Source of the DNA: Nectonema munidae
Taxonomy: Eukaryota > Nematomorpha > Nectonematoida > Nectonematidae
Length of the DNA: 64,000 nucleotides
NCBI GenBank assembly: GCA_030549495.1
Contig: JAUIRK010001046.1
Span: 644,501-708,500, forward strand
Direction of reading: 5' to 3'
A program made the position numbers and the translations under genes. Positions 62,837 to 64,000 of the stretch are shown here, piece after piece. Position 1 is the first letter of the stretch, and every line of letters begins with the position of its first letter. Under the pieces are notes generated by a model. It searched no databases. It saw only the letters and a list, made by a program, of their open reading frames with translations, and had not been told where the DNA came from.

Positions 62837-64000
62837 CTAAAATAAAATTGCATTATATCATTAAAGATACACATTTTTTATGATATAAGTTGCCTATGTC
62901 ATGATCTATTATTCAAAAGATTTGTTCTCGGTTAACTTGTTGGCTCGCTTGATAGCTAATTAGGTAGTTTGTTAATTTTAGAAAACTGGTAATGAAATAC
63001 GGGAATCAATTTTAAGACTTTATCAAATTTCCTAGAACAAATTGAACATCATTTGTGATAACACCGTAATACTTGAGAATATTAGAGTTTAAATGCTCTG
63101 CCTTAGAAAAAAATTATTTATAGAAAATAAAACTCTTTGTTAAAAAACAAAGTATCGCGTTTTTTAAATATCTTATAATAAAGTTGTTCTTGCTTTTTTG
63201 CCTCCAAAAACTTTTATTTTAATGAAATGCAAACTTTCTCCCATTCAAATTCAGTTGAGAATACTGTCAAGTTATTTGTGTTCTTAGCTTTTAGATCTAA
63301 GGCACGAGTAGTGAAAGTGTAACGCATGAAATCTTTTGTATGTGGCCTTAACCCAGTCTTAAAATTAAAAAAAATTATTTAAAAGTATTTTCCATAAACT
63401 TCTCACAACTTCGGCTCATAGTCATGAAAGTTGTCCGTTTAAAAACAACGTAAAGTCCTTTTATTCAAAGCCCGCAAGTCAAAATTATTGCTCACCCCGA
63501 TCAAAGGTAAGCTTTATCAATTTTAGTTTAGAAAATCTTGGTTCTATTGATCCAAAGGTATCAGGAATTGATAAAAAAAAATACAAATATCGGTTACTAC
63601 TACCTTCCAGTAATTAAGAATTTATTGCTGCAGGCGAGACATTAGAGCAATTATAAAAAGATGTGAGTGGCTTCTAATCCTATTTAATAATTTTAAGAAT
63701 TTGGGCCTTTTTTTCGAGCCTCTAATGTAAAAGTCATTAATACCATTTCTATATGACGTGACGTGCGTGCACAGATGAAATATAATATTTTTGAACCAAA
63801 GCTTTCAAAAGGCGGAACTTCAATTGGAAGCAATAGACAAAATCATCTAAAAAGCAAGCTCTGAGGCAGATAGAAATTTTTCAAAAAAAAATTTTTATGG
63901 GTTATATATATATATTATATATAAAAATTATCTTAAATATTCAAAAGCAAGTGCTAATTTTATAATCAAGTGCTATTAAACATTAAGTAAGAGAAAAGAC
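62837..64000. other. Upstream intron, no exon seen
   Basis: No minus-strand PDZ or linker exon was recognised up to the window edge. A TA run lies near 63905-63920. Confidence 0.45.

Noticed and set aside
1-64000. CRISPR arrays, operons or ribosomal RNA genes
   Set aside because: No short repeats with regular unique spacers, no bacterial gene organisation and no rRNA-like sequence; the window is eukaryotic.

Overview
The window is AT-rich eukaryotic DNA, roughly 70% A+T by eye. It is dominated by one very large, intron-rich gene on the minus strand. GT-AG introns, conserved PDZ exons, several superfamilies of eukaryotic DNA transposons and a tRNA-derived SINE rule out a prokaryote. The transposon set and a multi-copy protein family that I associate with arthropods suggest an arthropod, plausibly a copepod such as a sea louse. 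The species is an inference.

Main gene: fifteen phase-checked exons between 62836 and 2744 (minus strand) encode about 1,000 residues of a multi-PDZ scaffold of the MPDZ (MUPP1)/PATJ family. Matched to remembered vertebrate MPDZ, the exons cover the equivalents of PDZ4 (62.8-61.2 kb), PDZ5 (60.1-54.0 kb), a linker, PDZ6 (47.8-44.7 kb), PDZ7 (29.8-28.1 kb), an acidic/basic linker (26.4-15.8 kb) and the first part of PDZ8 (2.9 kb). Both gene ends lie outside the window. Reading frame is kept across every junction except between the exons at 24.6 kb and 15.9 kb, where an exon is probably unseen. A further 89-nt exon-like piece at 30.6 kb would break the frame if included.

Introns: these hold a dense collection of mobile DNA. 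It includes two related piggyBac elements (4.27-7.73 kb, nearly complete with its own intron; 37.36-40.42 kb, decayed and carrying a tandem array), a third piggyBac remnant (49.6-50.5 kb), a Tigger/pogo element with a short derivative (50.6-52.2 kb), and two hAT remnants (26.8 and 54.8 kb). There is also a Merlin element with an intact 297-aa transposase and perfect 8-bp target duplications (57.73-58.85 kb), a LINE fragment (20.9 kb), a SINE (17.4 kb), foldback and miniature elements, and two copies of a minisatellite-bearing repeat (28.6 and 56.5 kb). Two broken copies of an uncharacterised multi-copy arthropod protein family lie at 33.8-35.35 kb and 40.9-42.5 kb. The conserved blocks of that family look RNase H-like to me and may mark an undescribed transposase group.

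A possible nested plus-strand gene (52577-53266) has two phase-matched exons, a signal-peptide-like start and a downstream AATAAA. It could encode a small secreted protein.
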